DNA of 35,255 nucleotides from Desulfobulbaceae bacterium (lineage in GTDB: Bacteria > Desulfobacterota > Desulfobulbia > Desulfobulbales > Desulfocapsaceae). Both the position numbers and the translations under genes were made by a program. Positions within the stretch are counted from its first letter, which is position 1; the number at the start of each line of letters is the position of its first letter. Under the pieces are notes generated by a model. It had not been told where the DNA came from. It saw nothing but the letters and a program-made list of their open reading frames with translations, and ran no database searches. The DNA is taken from positions 1 to 35,255 of the forward strand of contig QKIH01000100.1 of NCBI GenBank assembly GCA_003249645.1. Direction: 5' to 3'. This document shows, piece by piece, positions 8,268 through 16,937 of this stretch.

Positions 8268-8828
8268 ATGTTGGAAAATGAAAACCGGAAAACCATAGAA
8301 GAGTTTATTCAAAACATCGATCTGAAAATCGCAGAGGTGAAAGATCCTTTCCACTCCAGATCAACATCAGTCAGTCAGGAAGCAGAAGCAGATAAGCGCC
8401 GTTGCGTTCTCTTTTCTCATGGTTCGATAAAATTTGTTGTTCCTCTGAATGAAGTCGCTGAAATATGCCCGCTTCCCCCGATGACATTTCTTCCCAATCT
8501 GCCTTCCTGGGTTCAGGGGGTAGTCAGCCTTCGAGGAGAGGTTATATCCGTTGTAGATATAACCCAATATTACGGATGGGAGATGGGAAGAGCAGCAACA
8601 GGAAAATGGATGGTTGTGATTTGGGGAGATGACAAGAAAACTGCTATTTATGCTGATAAGATAATTGGTTCAGCAATTATTGATTTTGAACAAGATATTG
8701 AACGTGATGCGCAGGTCCAGCTTGAGAAGAAAACGATGCATTTTATTCAAAGCTGTCGTGTAGAAAATGAACAGTATTGTTTGCTTCTTCCCTCAGAATT
8801 ACTACGTGAAAGCCGTATGAATCTATAG
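8268..8828 (+). CDS. cheW: CheW-type coupling protein
   Basis: A CheW domain fills residues about 45-186. After a 40-residue charged lead comes CVLFSHGSIKFVVPLNEVAEI, then WVQGVVSLRGEVISVVDITQYYG, the most recognisable CheW signature. It should couple the PilJ-type receptor to the hybrid CheA at the inner membrane. I chose the ATG at 8268, which has GAG eight bases upstream; an in-frame GTG at 8229 would add 13 residues but its nearest purine-rich site is about 12 bases away. The gene follows the PATAN regulator by 78 bases and precedes cheA by 39. Confidence 0.9.
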   Translation: MLENENRKTIEEFIQNIDLKIAEVKDPFHSRSTSVSQEAEADKRRCVLFSHGSIKFVVPLNEVAEICPLPPMTFLPNLPSWVQGVVSLRGEVISVVDITQYYGWEMGRAATGKWMVVIWGDDKKTAIYADKIIGSAIIDFEQDIERDAQVQLEKKTMHFIQSCRVENEQYCLLLPSELLRESRMNL

Positions 8829-8867
8829 GAAAGCAGAAAGAAATAAGGAACTTTAAAGAATTATTTT

Positions 8868-11800
8868 ATGATTTTTCCAAGAGAAAAGCTGCTTTCAATG
8901 TTTTTCATAGAAGTGCGCGATTATATTCCTGTTATTAAAGAACAGTTTGAGTCCTGCAGTCAGATAGGAAAAGAACGTGATGCGGTAGAAGAACTGCACA
9001 GACTTTTTCATAACATCAAGGGTGCTGCATCGCAACTTTACCTGAATAAACTCTCCGCAAGTGCATGCATTGTAGAACTCCTTTTAGAAGATCTGCTTTG
9101 CGGCTCCGGCAAAATATCTTTTGATATTCTCAGCTTTCTCAATAGTGTGACTGATCGCATTGAACAATATTGTCTTAATGGTGTGAGAAACGACCAGGAA
9201 GAGCAGGAATTGTTTGATGATACCGTAAGAGAATGTACCCAGCTTCTGAGTTCTCTTTCTTTTGATGAATACCCTACTCTCCGCAGTTATCTTATGAAAA
9301 ACTCCTCTCCTCTTAACGACTTGTTAGACCAGCAAAGTGAAGTGACTTCCACAAACGACAACGCCCAGAAATCGATTCGGTCAATCATCAACCTGCTTGG
9401 CCAACTGAATCAGATCTGCATGAAGTCCGACAGCCCCGATGTTGCCAAAGAGGTTGTGATGGAAATACATCATTCAGTATTAACTCTTCTGGATTGTACA
9501 GGCTCTTCTGCGTCAAAGGATCAGTTTCGGTTTCTTAAAAAGCTGGATGAACTCCTTGAAAGTGTAGCCTATACTTCGCTTGTCGGAAGCAGTGAACTCA
9601 CTGATCTCCTGGGTGAACTTCTGTCTTACCTGGAAATACTGTTTATTTCACCGGCCAAGATTAAAGCGGGCTTCATTGATTCGATCATTGAAAAGATAGA
9701 AGTGATCACTTCGCTTCTAATTTCTGAAGAGAAAGAACCTTCTTTTTCTTCCGCAAATTTGGGTGAAGACATCTCCCATAAGGATATCAAAAACTTCCTT
9801 TCCAACGAAGATGATCTATTTCTCAGTCCAGTCGATGATTTTCTTGAACAGGATGCAGATGCCGGGATCGACTTTCTGGAAAACAATGAAAGCGGAGATT
9901 ATCTGGAACAGTTCTTTCCAGATGATGAGAAGGGTGAGTTTGAAGAAAACTTCTTTTCGGAGGATGATGAGACACTGTTTGCTGATCCCACTGAGCCTTT
10001 TAATGCTTTAGAGGATGAGGCGGATGAGGCGGATGAAGAGGATCTGACCGGAGATGATACGTCGCTTGAGGAAATTTTCAGGGAAGAATGTGAAGAACAT
10101 CTTATTTCCATTAGTCAGTCATTCCAAATTCTTGAAGCAAATGGTACGGAAGAGCAAAAAGTTGATTCCCGGCTAAAGGAAGCTCTCAGAGAGATCAGAA
10201 GAGCTATACATACCCTCAAGGGCGCTGCGGCGATGACCGGATTTTCATATCTTTCATCTTTGGCTCATCGATCCGAGGATCTTCTCGATTATTTGTTTGA
10301 GGAAACCTTAATACTTACTCCGGATGCCGTAGCTCTGCTCAATGCGGTAATTTCCACCCTGGAAGATCTGAGTCGACAACCGGCTGTTGACCACGATGAC
10401 GGTGTTGAAAAGATAAAGGAAAGGATTTCCACCTTTCTCTCGTCCCGGAAAGATGAGTCAACGGCGGATGTAGAGACTGTTGAGCAGGTGGACACAGAGG
10501 ATTCGGCAGCCGAGGCTAATGAACCCATTGAAACTGTTGCTGCGTTAACTGCCACTGACTCTATCAGGGTTAGGGTCGATCGTCTGGAAGAACTTGTAAA
10601 TCTTGAAGGCGATCTTGTAATTTCAAGAAATACAGTGAGCAACCTGCTTGATGATCTCAACACCCTTGTTACTGAGGTAGAGACAACCAAGGAAAAGCTG
10701 AAAAAAATCAGTCAACAGCTTGAAGCGGGCTTTGAAGTGCAGGCTTTGCAGGGATTTGGTTCTGGAGGCAGTGCCACTGGTCTTGCAGATATGAATGCAG
10801 ATCAGAACAGTGAATTTGATGTAATGGAGCTGGATCGTTATTCAGAACTCAATCTTATCATTCGATCTCTGAATGAGACGAGTATCGATGTTACCTCCCT
10901 TCATTCACAAATGGAACAGATTGCTGGTGATATTCGCGGACAGCTGGCAAACCAGTCCATTACCATGGGGATTATGCAGGATCGCTTCATGCGTATCCGA
11001 ATGACACCTCTCTCTTCCATTTCAAGGATGTTTTACAGGGTTGTCAGTGACACTGCGTTAAAAGTCGGCAAAAAGGTACGGTTGCTGATAGATGGAGAAG
11101 ATATCTATCTCGATCGCTTTGTCTGGTCAAAAATTACCGACCCGATCATGCACATTTTACGTAACGCCATCGATCACGGTATAGAAAAGCAGGAAGAACG
11201 TATTGCACTGGAAAAATCGGCCATTGCAAATATCACAATCAACACCATGCAGCGTGGCAATATGGTTGTTCTTCGCATCAGTGATGATGGGCAGGGTGTT
11301 GATCTTCTGAAACTGCATCAGAAGCTTATTGGTTTAGGTCTCGTTGATCCGTCAGAAAAAATGGAAAAACATGACCTGCTCCCATTTTTGTTTTCAACAG
11401 GCATAAGCACTAGTGACACGATCAGTCAGGTTTCAGGACGAGGGGTTGGACTGGATGTCGTTCAGAAAAATATCCAGTCATTGAAAGGTTATATACATGT
11501 CTTTACTGAAAAAAACAAAGGAACCACCTTTGAACTCAATGTCCCTATTTCCTTGTCGGTTAACCGTGCAGTAACTGTATTTGAGGGCGGCAGGCAGTTT
11601 GCTATCCCTTGGTATGATATTCAGGAAGTTGTCAGAGCGGATATTAAAATGGATGGTTCGGAGCGTTATGCGCAGTGGAGGGGGGAGCGTATTAATGTAA
11701 AACATCTTTCAGATTTGCTCGGTGTTACTACTGAAGAAGATTCTGGCAATAATCTTGCCATTATAGTCCGCTGCGGTGAAACGTACATGGCTGTTATTGT

Positions 11801-12356
11801 CAATACCATTGCCAGTCAGCAGGAAATCGTTGTCAAGTCCCTTGGCAGTCACTTGAAGAGTGTCCGCGGAATTAATGGCGTTACAGATTTCGGCGATGGT
11901 CATCTCATTCCTATTCTGAATTTACCTGAGCTCCTGCTGCAACCAGCCGACATTGAACATTCTACTGAACAACCAAAATCAAACCAGGGACCGTTACGTA
12001 TTCTTGTTGTAGATGATTCCATCAGTGTAAGGCAGAGTATTTCCCGTCTGCTCAAGAATCAGGATTGGATTGTTGAAACTGCAAAAGATGGACTGGATGC
12101 CCTGGAGCGGTTGGAAGAACTCACTCCAAATCTGATTGTTTCCGATATCGAAATGCCAAGAATGAACGGCTATGAATTTAAAGAAGCTCTGAACAATGAT
12201 CCTTGGCTTCAAGAAATTCCAGTGATCATGCTGACTTCAAGAATCTCGGAAAAGCATCAGCAGAAGGCCTTGGAACTCGGGGTGCAGAGATACCTGATAA
12301 AGCCTTATCAAGAAGAAACATTTATTAATATTATTAAAGAATTAGCTGGAAATTAG
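8868..12356 (+). CDS. cheA: hybrid chemotaxis histidine kinase CheA (two Hpt domains, CheW-like domain, receiver)
   Basis: 1162 residues. Order: Hpt1 with His48 in FHNIKGAA; a long helical region; an extremely acidic linker at about 300-400; Hpt2 with His448 in IHTLKGAA; the dimerisation helix from about 565; a GHKL kinase with HILRNAIDHG near 762, DDGQG near 806 and GRGVGLDVV near 857; a CheW-like domain at about 890-1030; and a receiver at about 1040-1162 with Asp1093 in VSDIEMPRMNG and the IKPY lysine. This is the ChpA/PilL/PixL class of kinase, not the flagellar CheA: it has no P2 domain, extra Hpt units and a fused receiver that may act as a phosphate sink. It should phosphorylate the PATAN regulator and the CheY protein of the same operon. 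Confidence 0.93.
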   Translation: MIFPREKLLSMFFIEVRDYIPVIKEQFESCSQIGKERDAVEELHRLFHNIKGAASQLYLNKLSASACIVELLLEDLLCGSGKISFDILSFLNSVTDRIEQYCLNGVRNDQEEQELFDDTVRECTQLLSSLSFDEYPTLRSYLMKNSSPLNDLLDQQSEVTSTNDNAQKSIRSIINLLGQLNQICMKSDSPDVAKEVVMEIHHSVLTLLDCTGSSASKDQFRFLKKLDELLESVAYTSLVGSSELTDLLGELLSYLEILFISPAKIKAGFIDSIIEKIEVITSLLISEEKEPSFSSANLGEDISHKDIKNFLSNEDDLFLSPVDDFLEQDADAGIDFLENNESGDYLEQFFPDDEKGEFEENFFSEDDETLFADPTEPFNALEDEADEADEEDLTGDDTSLEEIFREECEEHLISISQSFQILEANGTEEQKVDSRLKEALREIRRAIHTLKGAAAMTGFSYLSSLAHRSEDLLDYLFEETLILTPDAVALLNAVISTLEDLSRQPAVDHDDGVEKIKERISTFLSSRKDESTADVETVEQVDTEDSAAEANEPIETVAALTATDSIRVRVDRLEELVNLEGDLVISRNTVSNLLDDLNTLVTEVETTKEKLKKISQQLEAGFEVQALQGFGSGGSATGLADMNADQNSEFDVMELDRYSELNLIIRSLNETSIDVTSLHSQMEQIAGDIRGQLANQSITMGIMQDRFMRIRMTPLSSISRMFYRVVSDTALKVGKKVRLLIDGEDIYLDRFVWSKITDPIMHILRNAIDHGIEKQEERIALEKSAIANITINTMQRGNMVVLRISDDGQGVDLLKLHQKLIGLGLVDPSEKMEKHDLLPFLFSTGISTSDTISQVSGRGVGLDVVQKNIQSLKGYIHVFTEKNKGTTFELNVPISLSVNRAVTVFEGGRQFAIPWYDIQEVVRADIKMDGSERYAQWRGERINVKHLSDLLGVTTEEDSGNNLAIIVRCGETYMAVIVNTIASQQEIVVKSLGSHLKSVRGINGVTDFGDGHLIPILNLPELLLQPADIEHSTEQPKSNQGPLRILVVDDSISVRQSISRLLKNQDWIVETAKDGLDALERLEELTPNLIVSDIEMPRMNGYEFKEALNNDPWLQEIPVIMLTSRISEKHQQKALELGVQRYLIKPYQEETFINIIKELAGN

Positions 12357-12374
12357 AAAGGAAGGACCCTGAAA

Positions 12375-12869
12375 ATGGCAAGCAAGGCTGAAATCATAAT
12401 TGTCCCGGCAGATCTGGCTCCTGTACAAGGCTGGCATCTGTTGTGGGGGTTTTCCAAGCAGCAGCTGGATATTGTCCTGTTCGATATAGAAAAAAACGGG
12501 ATGGAGCAGGAAAACGGTGAGGACTATCTTCTCGATCAAACAACCTGGCAGGATGAGACGCTCGATGTTGTTTCTCTGGAGAGATATTTTGGGCTGACTT
12601 CCAAAAAATCTACGCATAGCAATAAATATGCAATTGTTAAGGGCGTTGTGGAAAAAAAAGATGGTATGCGATTTGGGAGAATAGTCATTCCTTTAAGGGG
12701 CAATCTCAGTGTACGTGACGCCGATTTTCCAGCATTCCCGGCATCAATCAAGATGGTTCCTAAAAGAGGTGAAGATGTACTGGGAATCTACAGTTTCAGC
12801 GGCAGACAGCTTCTGCTCATACCCGATATAACGAGTATTTACCTGAAGCTGAATAAGACTTTGGTGTAG
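12375..12869 (+). CDS. divergent CheW-like protein
   Basis: 164 residues. It begins 19 bases after cheA with a good GGAAGGA site. The sequence is far from canonical CheW, but the order of hydrophobic strands fits: LDVVSLERYFGL corresponds to the CheW stretch that ends in DLRxLLG, KYAIVKGVV and RIVIPLRGN follow, and GIYSFSGRQLLLIPDI matches the terminal strands. The L-R-G turn of standard CheW is missing. Pil-type systems often carry a second coupling protein (ChpC next to PilI), and this would fit that place. Its stop is one base before the ATG of the peptidase gene, so the two are probably translated together. Confidence 0.65.
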   Translation: MASKAEIIIVPADLAPVQGWHLLWGFSKQQLDIVLFDIEKNGMEQENGEDYLLDQTTWQDETLDVVSLERYFGLTSKKSTHSNKYAIVKGVVEKKDGMRFGRIVIPLRGNLSVRDADFPAFPASIKMVPKRGEDVLGIYSFSGRQLLLIPDITSIYLKLNKTLV

Positions 12870-12870
12870 G

Positions 12871-14109
12871 ATGATTCAGGCGACTACTCTAGAAAACGGG
12901 ATTCGGGTAATTACAGAGAAAACCCTGAATTCAAGATCATTGGGAATAGGAATCCTCGTGGACTCCTCTCCGAGAAGCGAATCGTCAGACAAAGCCGGTC
13001 TGGCTCATTTGCTGGAGCATGCCTTGTTTCATGGTACAACGGGACGTGATAGTCTTGAAATCTCAAAGCTTGTGAATACCATGGGCGGCAGGGTAGCGGC
13101 CTTTACAGGCCGTGATTATACCTGTTTGAGTGCGCTTGTGATGGATGATCACAGGACCTACGTTCTCGATCTTTTTTCTGATATTATCCTTAATTCCATT
13201 TTTCCAGCAGACAAACTTGAGCAGGAAAAACAGGTTGTCCTTCAGGAACAGGAGTCGGGGGCTGATATTCCTTTCGAAAATATCAGTCAGATTTTAAAAG
13301 AGAATATCTGGAAAAATCACGCACTGGGAAGACCAATCGACGGGTATCCCGGTACTGTCGCCGGATTGACGAGGGAAGACGTAATCTATTATCTTCATAA
13401 TACCTATCTGCCAAACCGGATAACCATTGCTCTGGCAGGAAACCTGGAACATGAGGACATAGTCTCTCAGGTGCAGGACTGCTTTTGGCGGATGATAGGC
13501 AGCGTTGAAGAAAAAAGTAATGCCAGACCTGAATTCACCCCCTGCAATATTGTTCGGCAGACTTCATATCACCAGAGCTACTTTACCATAGGCATACCAG
13601 CACCTGAGTACACCAGCAGCCATCGCTATGGAGTGTATCAGCTCAACACAATTTTGGGTGGAGGTCTTTCTTCACGACTTTTCAGAAGACTTCGGGAAGA
13701 AAAAGGATTGGTCTATAATATTCAATCGGAATACCTGCCCTACAAAGATGCTGGCCTGATAGCAGTTTCAGGAAGTACCGCACCAGTTTACCAGAAAGAA
13801 GTCATGGACATTGTAGTGGAGGAAATCGATGATTTGTTTTCTTGCAAAAAACCGGTGACCCAGGAAGAAGCGTGGCAGGCTGAGATGTATTCTGTCGGTC
13901 AGCACTTTATTGATTCTGAAGATTTGTATACAAGGATGAGCAGACTGCTTACCCAGTCTTTCTATTTTGGCGACCCTATTCCCTCAGCGGAAATTGTTCG
14001 CCATTTGCGAGGGATAACCCCGGAATATCTAGGCGAAATTAGTACCCAGGTTTTTCCAAATATTTCTAAGAATATGGCAACAGTTATTAGTGAAGGCGTT
14101 GGCGAGTAA
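12871..14109 (+). CDS. M16 family zinc metallopeptidase
   Basis: 412 residues, the usual length of a single-chain processing-peptidase-type M16 protein. The inverted zinc motif HxxEH is intact (H46, E49, H50 in HLLEHALFH), and the third ligand Glu126 lies at the expected distance in VVLQEQES. The C-terminal half has the RLFRRLREEKGLVYNI segment typical of the second M16 lobe, where Arg and Tyr bind the peptide. No signal peptide is seen, so it should act in the cytoplasm. It cleaves peptides or unfolded segments; the substrate is unknown. Its ATG follows the CheW-like stop by one base and has no strong ribosome binding site of its own, which puts it firmly in the chemosensory operon. I know no standard role for M16 enzymes in chemosensory systems. 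Confidence 0.88.
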   Translation: MIQATTLENGIRVITEKTLNSRSLGIGILVDSSPRSESSDKAGLAHLLEHALFHGTTGRDSLEISKLVNTMGGRVAAFTGRDYTCLSALVMDDHRTYVLDLFSDIILNSIFPADKLEQEKQVVLQEQESGADIPFENISQILKENIWKNHALGRPIDGYPGTVAGLTREDVIYYLHNTYLPNRITIALAGNLEHEDIVSQVQDCFWRMIGSVEEKSNARPEFTPCNIVRQTSYHQSYFTIGIPAPEYTSSHRYGVYQLNTILGGGLSSRLFRRLREEKGLVYNIQSEYLPYKDAGLIAVSGSTAPVYQKEVMDIVVEEIDDLFSCKKPVTQEEAWQAEMYSVGQHFIDSEDLYTRMSRLLTQSFYFGDPIPSAEIVRHLRGITPEYLGEISTQVFPNISKNMATVISEGVGE

Positions 14110-14146
14110 AGGCTAAAGAGAAATACCAAAGGAAAGGAGAAAAATT

Positions 14147-14302
14147 ATGGCGTTAGATAAGTCTATCAAGAACAACTGGATTGAGATTCAGAAAAAGCAT
14201 GATGTTCCTGTTAATGCAATAGGCGTAAAGATTAAAGAAAAAGATACCAAGACCATGAAAATATGGAAGGAAGAAGGCATCGATAACTTCATAAAAAAAT
14301 AG
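14147..14302 (+). CDS. 51-residue small protein in the chemosensory operon
   Basis: A short gene with one of the best ribosome binding sites in the window (AAAGGAAAGGAG, then AAAAATT and the ATG). It begins 37 bases after the peptidase stop and ends 11 bases before the cheY start. The product starts MALDKSIKNNWIEIQ and ends GIDNFIKK. It is lysine-rich, basic, soluble in appearance, and has no signal peptide, cysteine or membrane segment. A KIKEKDTKTMKIWKEEG segment in the middle looks helical. I do not recognise the family. The tight spacing and strong initiation site argue that it is translated. It could be an adaptor for the receptor/kinase array or a partner or substrate of the peptidase, but that is speculation. 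Confidence 0.75.
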   Translation: MALDKSIKNNWIEIQKKHDVPVNAIGVKIKEKDTKTMKIWKEEGIDNFIKK

Positions 14303-14313
14303 GGTTGTAGAAG

Positions 14314-14679
14314 ATGAGTGACAAAGTGATACTGGTTGTCGATGACAGTCCAACTGATCGTCAGATAGCTGTTATGGCATGTGAAGCAAAGGGGTATAAG
14401 ACTGAAACAGCAGTAGATGGTGAAGATGCTCTGGCGAGAATTCCAGATATTAATCCTGACCTGATTTTGCTCGATGTCATTTTACCAAAGAAAAATGGTT
14501 TTCAGGTCTGTAGACAACTGAAAAGCAATCCGGAAACAAAATCTCTCAAAGTTATTCTTGTTACCAGTAAGTCACAGGAGAGTGACAAGTTCTGGGGGAT
14601 TAAACAGGGGGCGGACGGATATTTAACTAAACCTTACACCGACGAAGAACTGTTTGATCTGATAGAAAAAACATTATAG
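14314..14679 (+). CDS. single-domain response regulator (CheY/PilH-like)
   Basis: 121 residues that form just a receiver: acidic pair in VVDDSPTDRQ, phosphoacceptor Asp54 in LLDVILPKKNG, the Thr/Ser position in LVTSKSQ and the conserved Lys in LTKPY. There is no output domain. The sequence is of the PilH/PixH type, and its place just before the PilJ-type receptor repeats the pilH-pilI-pilJ order known from Pil-Chp clusters. It probably takes phosphate from the hybrid CheA and either acts as the diffusible output or drains phosphate from the PATAN regulator. Confidence 0.92.
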   Translation: MSDKVILVVDDSPTDRQIAVMACEAKGYKTETAVDGEDALARIPDINPDLILLDVILPKKNGFQVCRQLKSNPETKSLKVILVTSKSQESDKFWGIKQGADGYLTKPYTDEELFDLIEKTL

Positions 14680-14756
14680 TCGCTGCAAGGTTCTAAGGCG
14701 CTAAGTGCTTAATATAATTATTCCTGTTTATTCCACAAGAATAAGAAGGGAGGGAA

Positions 14757-16913
14757 ATGATGAGTGAAGGGACAGAACGGCTAAAATCTCAACCGTTTAA
14801 ATTTATTACCGGAAAAATTCGAAATAAGCTGCTGGTTCTTCTTATCGGAATCGCAGTCGGAACTTTGCTGGTTGCTGCTGTTGCAATTATTACGATGGAA
14901 ATTTCCAGTACAACTTTGAAACAGGTTGTTGAGTCGGATGGTAGGGTCGTCCAGTTAGTACAAGAGAGTCAGCAGGAATTACTGCTGGCCAGAGAACAGG
15001 ATCAGCTCTATCAGCTTAATGCGAAAAAGGTTGGGTTCCAGAATGCACGCGATAACTATTACGCAAAAGCTATGGCGTTCCTTGATCATGTTGACAATCT
15101 CTTGAAAGAGATTCTCAGCACTGAACCGGATGAGAAGGCCAACGTAGATTTAATCAATGGTATGAGGAAGGAGTTGCGACTGTACCAAAGCTCCTTTACA
15201 GAGGTTGTTGAAAAAATTGAAAACAGGGGCTTCAAAGATACCGGACTTGTCGGTGAATTAGGGAGTGCGAGTAACGAAGTGGAGACTCTGGTTGACAGGC
15301 TGAATCTGGATGACTTGAAAGTTACTCTTCTGAATATCCGTCAAAATGAGAAAGATTATCTTCTCCTCGGAGAGCGCAATTATATCATCAATCTCCATGA
15401 AGCGATTGAAACGTTCAAGACTCAGCTTTCTGCTTATGCTGTTTCTTCTGAGTTGAAGGATGATCTGGTGCATCTCGTCGATATCTATGCTGAAAAGTTT
15501 GACCAGATTGTCAATCTTGACAAGGAGATCGTACTTAAAACCTCAGCCTATCGAGCTGTCTTTGGTCGTATTCTTCCCGATATGCGTACCATGGTTGAGG
15601 TTGAGCTGGCTCAGCAGGCTGAAGAGATTGGAGAGCTTGAGGAACTGAATACCCTGTCGCTCATTGTTGTTGTAATAACAGCCACACTGTCAATTCTGGG
15701 TGCTCTTATTGCTGCCTTCTTCTTTTCAGGACGTCTTACAAAGCAGATCGACAACATTATGGGAATGTTCGGAAGTATCGGTATCGGTGATTTCTCTGCT
15801 CGTGCTGATATTGTTACCCAGGATGAACTTGGAGAGATGGCTGAATCGCTTAACGCCATGCTCGATAATACACTTACATTAATCCAGAGCAGGGATGAAC
15901 GTGATTCAATTCAATCTTCGATTATGAAGCTGCTGACCGAGATTTCTGATCTTGCAGATGGTGACCTTACGGCCCGAGCTGAGGTAACCGAGGATATCAC
16001 AGGTGCCATTGCTGACTCGTTCAATGCCATGGCGGAAGAGCTCAGCCGTGTTGTTCGCGGTGTTAAAGAGGCATCCCAGCATGTTGGTGATTCTTCACAT
16101 ACCGTTAATGAGGTTACGAAAAAACTTTCTGTATACAGTGAAGAACAGGCTGAAAAGATCTCGGAAGCTATTTCTATGGTTGAAAACATGGCGACGAAGA
16201 TTAGGGCTATTTCCAATGATGCTGGTCAATCTTCAACGATTTCCGACCAGGCGCTGAAAAGTGCACAGGAAGGTTCTGCGGCGGTTAAGAAGACCAATGA
16301 CGCGATGGCATCCATCAAGGAAAACATGAGAATGACAGCCAGAACCATGAAACGTCTTGGTGAAAGTTCTCAGGAGATTGGAAACATTATCCAGATTATT
16401 AATGACATTGCTGACCGGACATCTATCCTTGCTCTTAATGCGTCAATTCAGGCTGCCATGGCTGGTGAAGCAGGACGAGGGTTTGCGGTCGTTGCAGAGG
16501 AGGTTCAGCGTCTGGCTGAACGTTCGGCTTCTTCAACAAAACAGATCGAGTCGCTTATCAACACCATTCAAACGGATATCACTGTTGCCGGTACCAGTAT
16601 GGAGACTAGTATCCAAAACGTTATGGATGGTACGCAGCTTGCTGATCAGGCCTATCTCAAGCTTGGCCAGATTGAAGATGTTTCCCAGCAGCTGGCCTTG
16701 GTTATTCAGAGTATTTCTGAGACGGCTTCTCAACAGGCACAGGAGTCTTCTTCTGTTACCAGCGTGATGCAGGAAGTTGGAAAACTGACCGAGCAGACCA
16801 CGACTTCTGCAAGGGAAACTACAGCATCCATGGAAGAAATTACCTTAACATCAGAACAGCTTGAAGAATCGATTGCTGCCTTTAAGATTGATGATGATAC
16901 GGTCTTGAATTGA
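14757..16913 (+). CDS. pilJ: PilJ-type methyl-accepting chemotaxis receptor
   Basis: 718 residues. Transmembrane helix 1 is at about 25-47 and helix 2 at about 302-324, enclosing a 250-residue, mostly helical periplasmic domain. HAMP and a second HAMP-like unit follow to about 450, then the coiled-coil signalling domain. The hairpin tip around residues 556-595 reads [20 protein letters not shown] then [11 protein letters not shown]. This [13 protein letters not shown] form is the PilJ variant of the usual NAAIEAARAGEAG and separates it from flagellar receptors. It should sense a periplasmic signal, perhaps through the binding protein encoded next. A second ATG at 14760 sits six bases from GGAGG and may be the true start. 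Confidence 0.93.
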   Translation: MMSEGTERLKSQPFKFITGKIRNKLLVLLIGIAVGTLLVAAVAIITMEISSTTLKQVVESDGRVVQLVQESQQELLLAREQDQLYQLNAKKVGFQNARDNYYAKAMAFLDHVDNLLKEILSTEPDEKANVDLINGMRKELRLYQSSFTEVVEKIENRGFKDTGLVGELGSASNEVETLVDRLNLDDLKVTLLNIRQNEKDYLLLGERNYIINLHEAIETFKTQLSAYAVSSELKDDLVHLVDIYAEKFDQIVNLDKEIVLKTSAYRAVFGRILPDMRTMVEVELAQQAEEIGELEELNTLSLIVVVITATLSILGALIAAFFFSGRLTKQIDNIMGMFGSIGIGDFSARADIVTQDELGEMAESLNAMLDNTLTLIQSRDERDSIQSSIMKLLTEISDLADGDLTARAEVTEDITGAIADSFNAMAEELSRVVRGVKEASQHVGDSSHTVNEVTKKLSVYSEEQAEKISEAISMVENMATKIRAISNDAGQSSTISDQALKSAQEGSAAVKKTNDAMASIKENMRMTARTMKRLGESSQEIGNIIQIINDIADRTSILALNASIQAAMAGEAGRGFAVVAEEVQRLAERSASSTKQIESLINTIQTDITVAGTSMETSIQNVMDGTQLADQAYLKLGQIEDVSQQLALVIQSISETASQQAQESSSVTSVMQEVGKLTEQTTTSARETTASMEEITLTSEQLEESIAAFKIDDDTVLN

Positions 16914-16937
16914 TGTCATCTCATTTGGAGAAAGATT

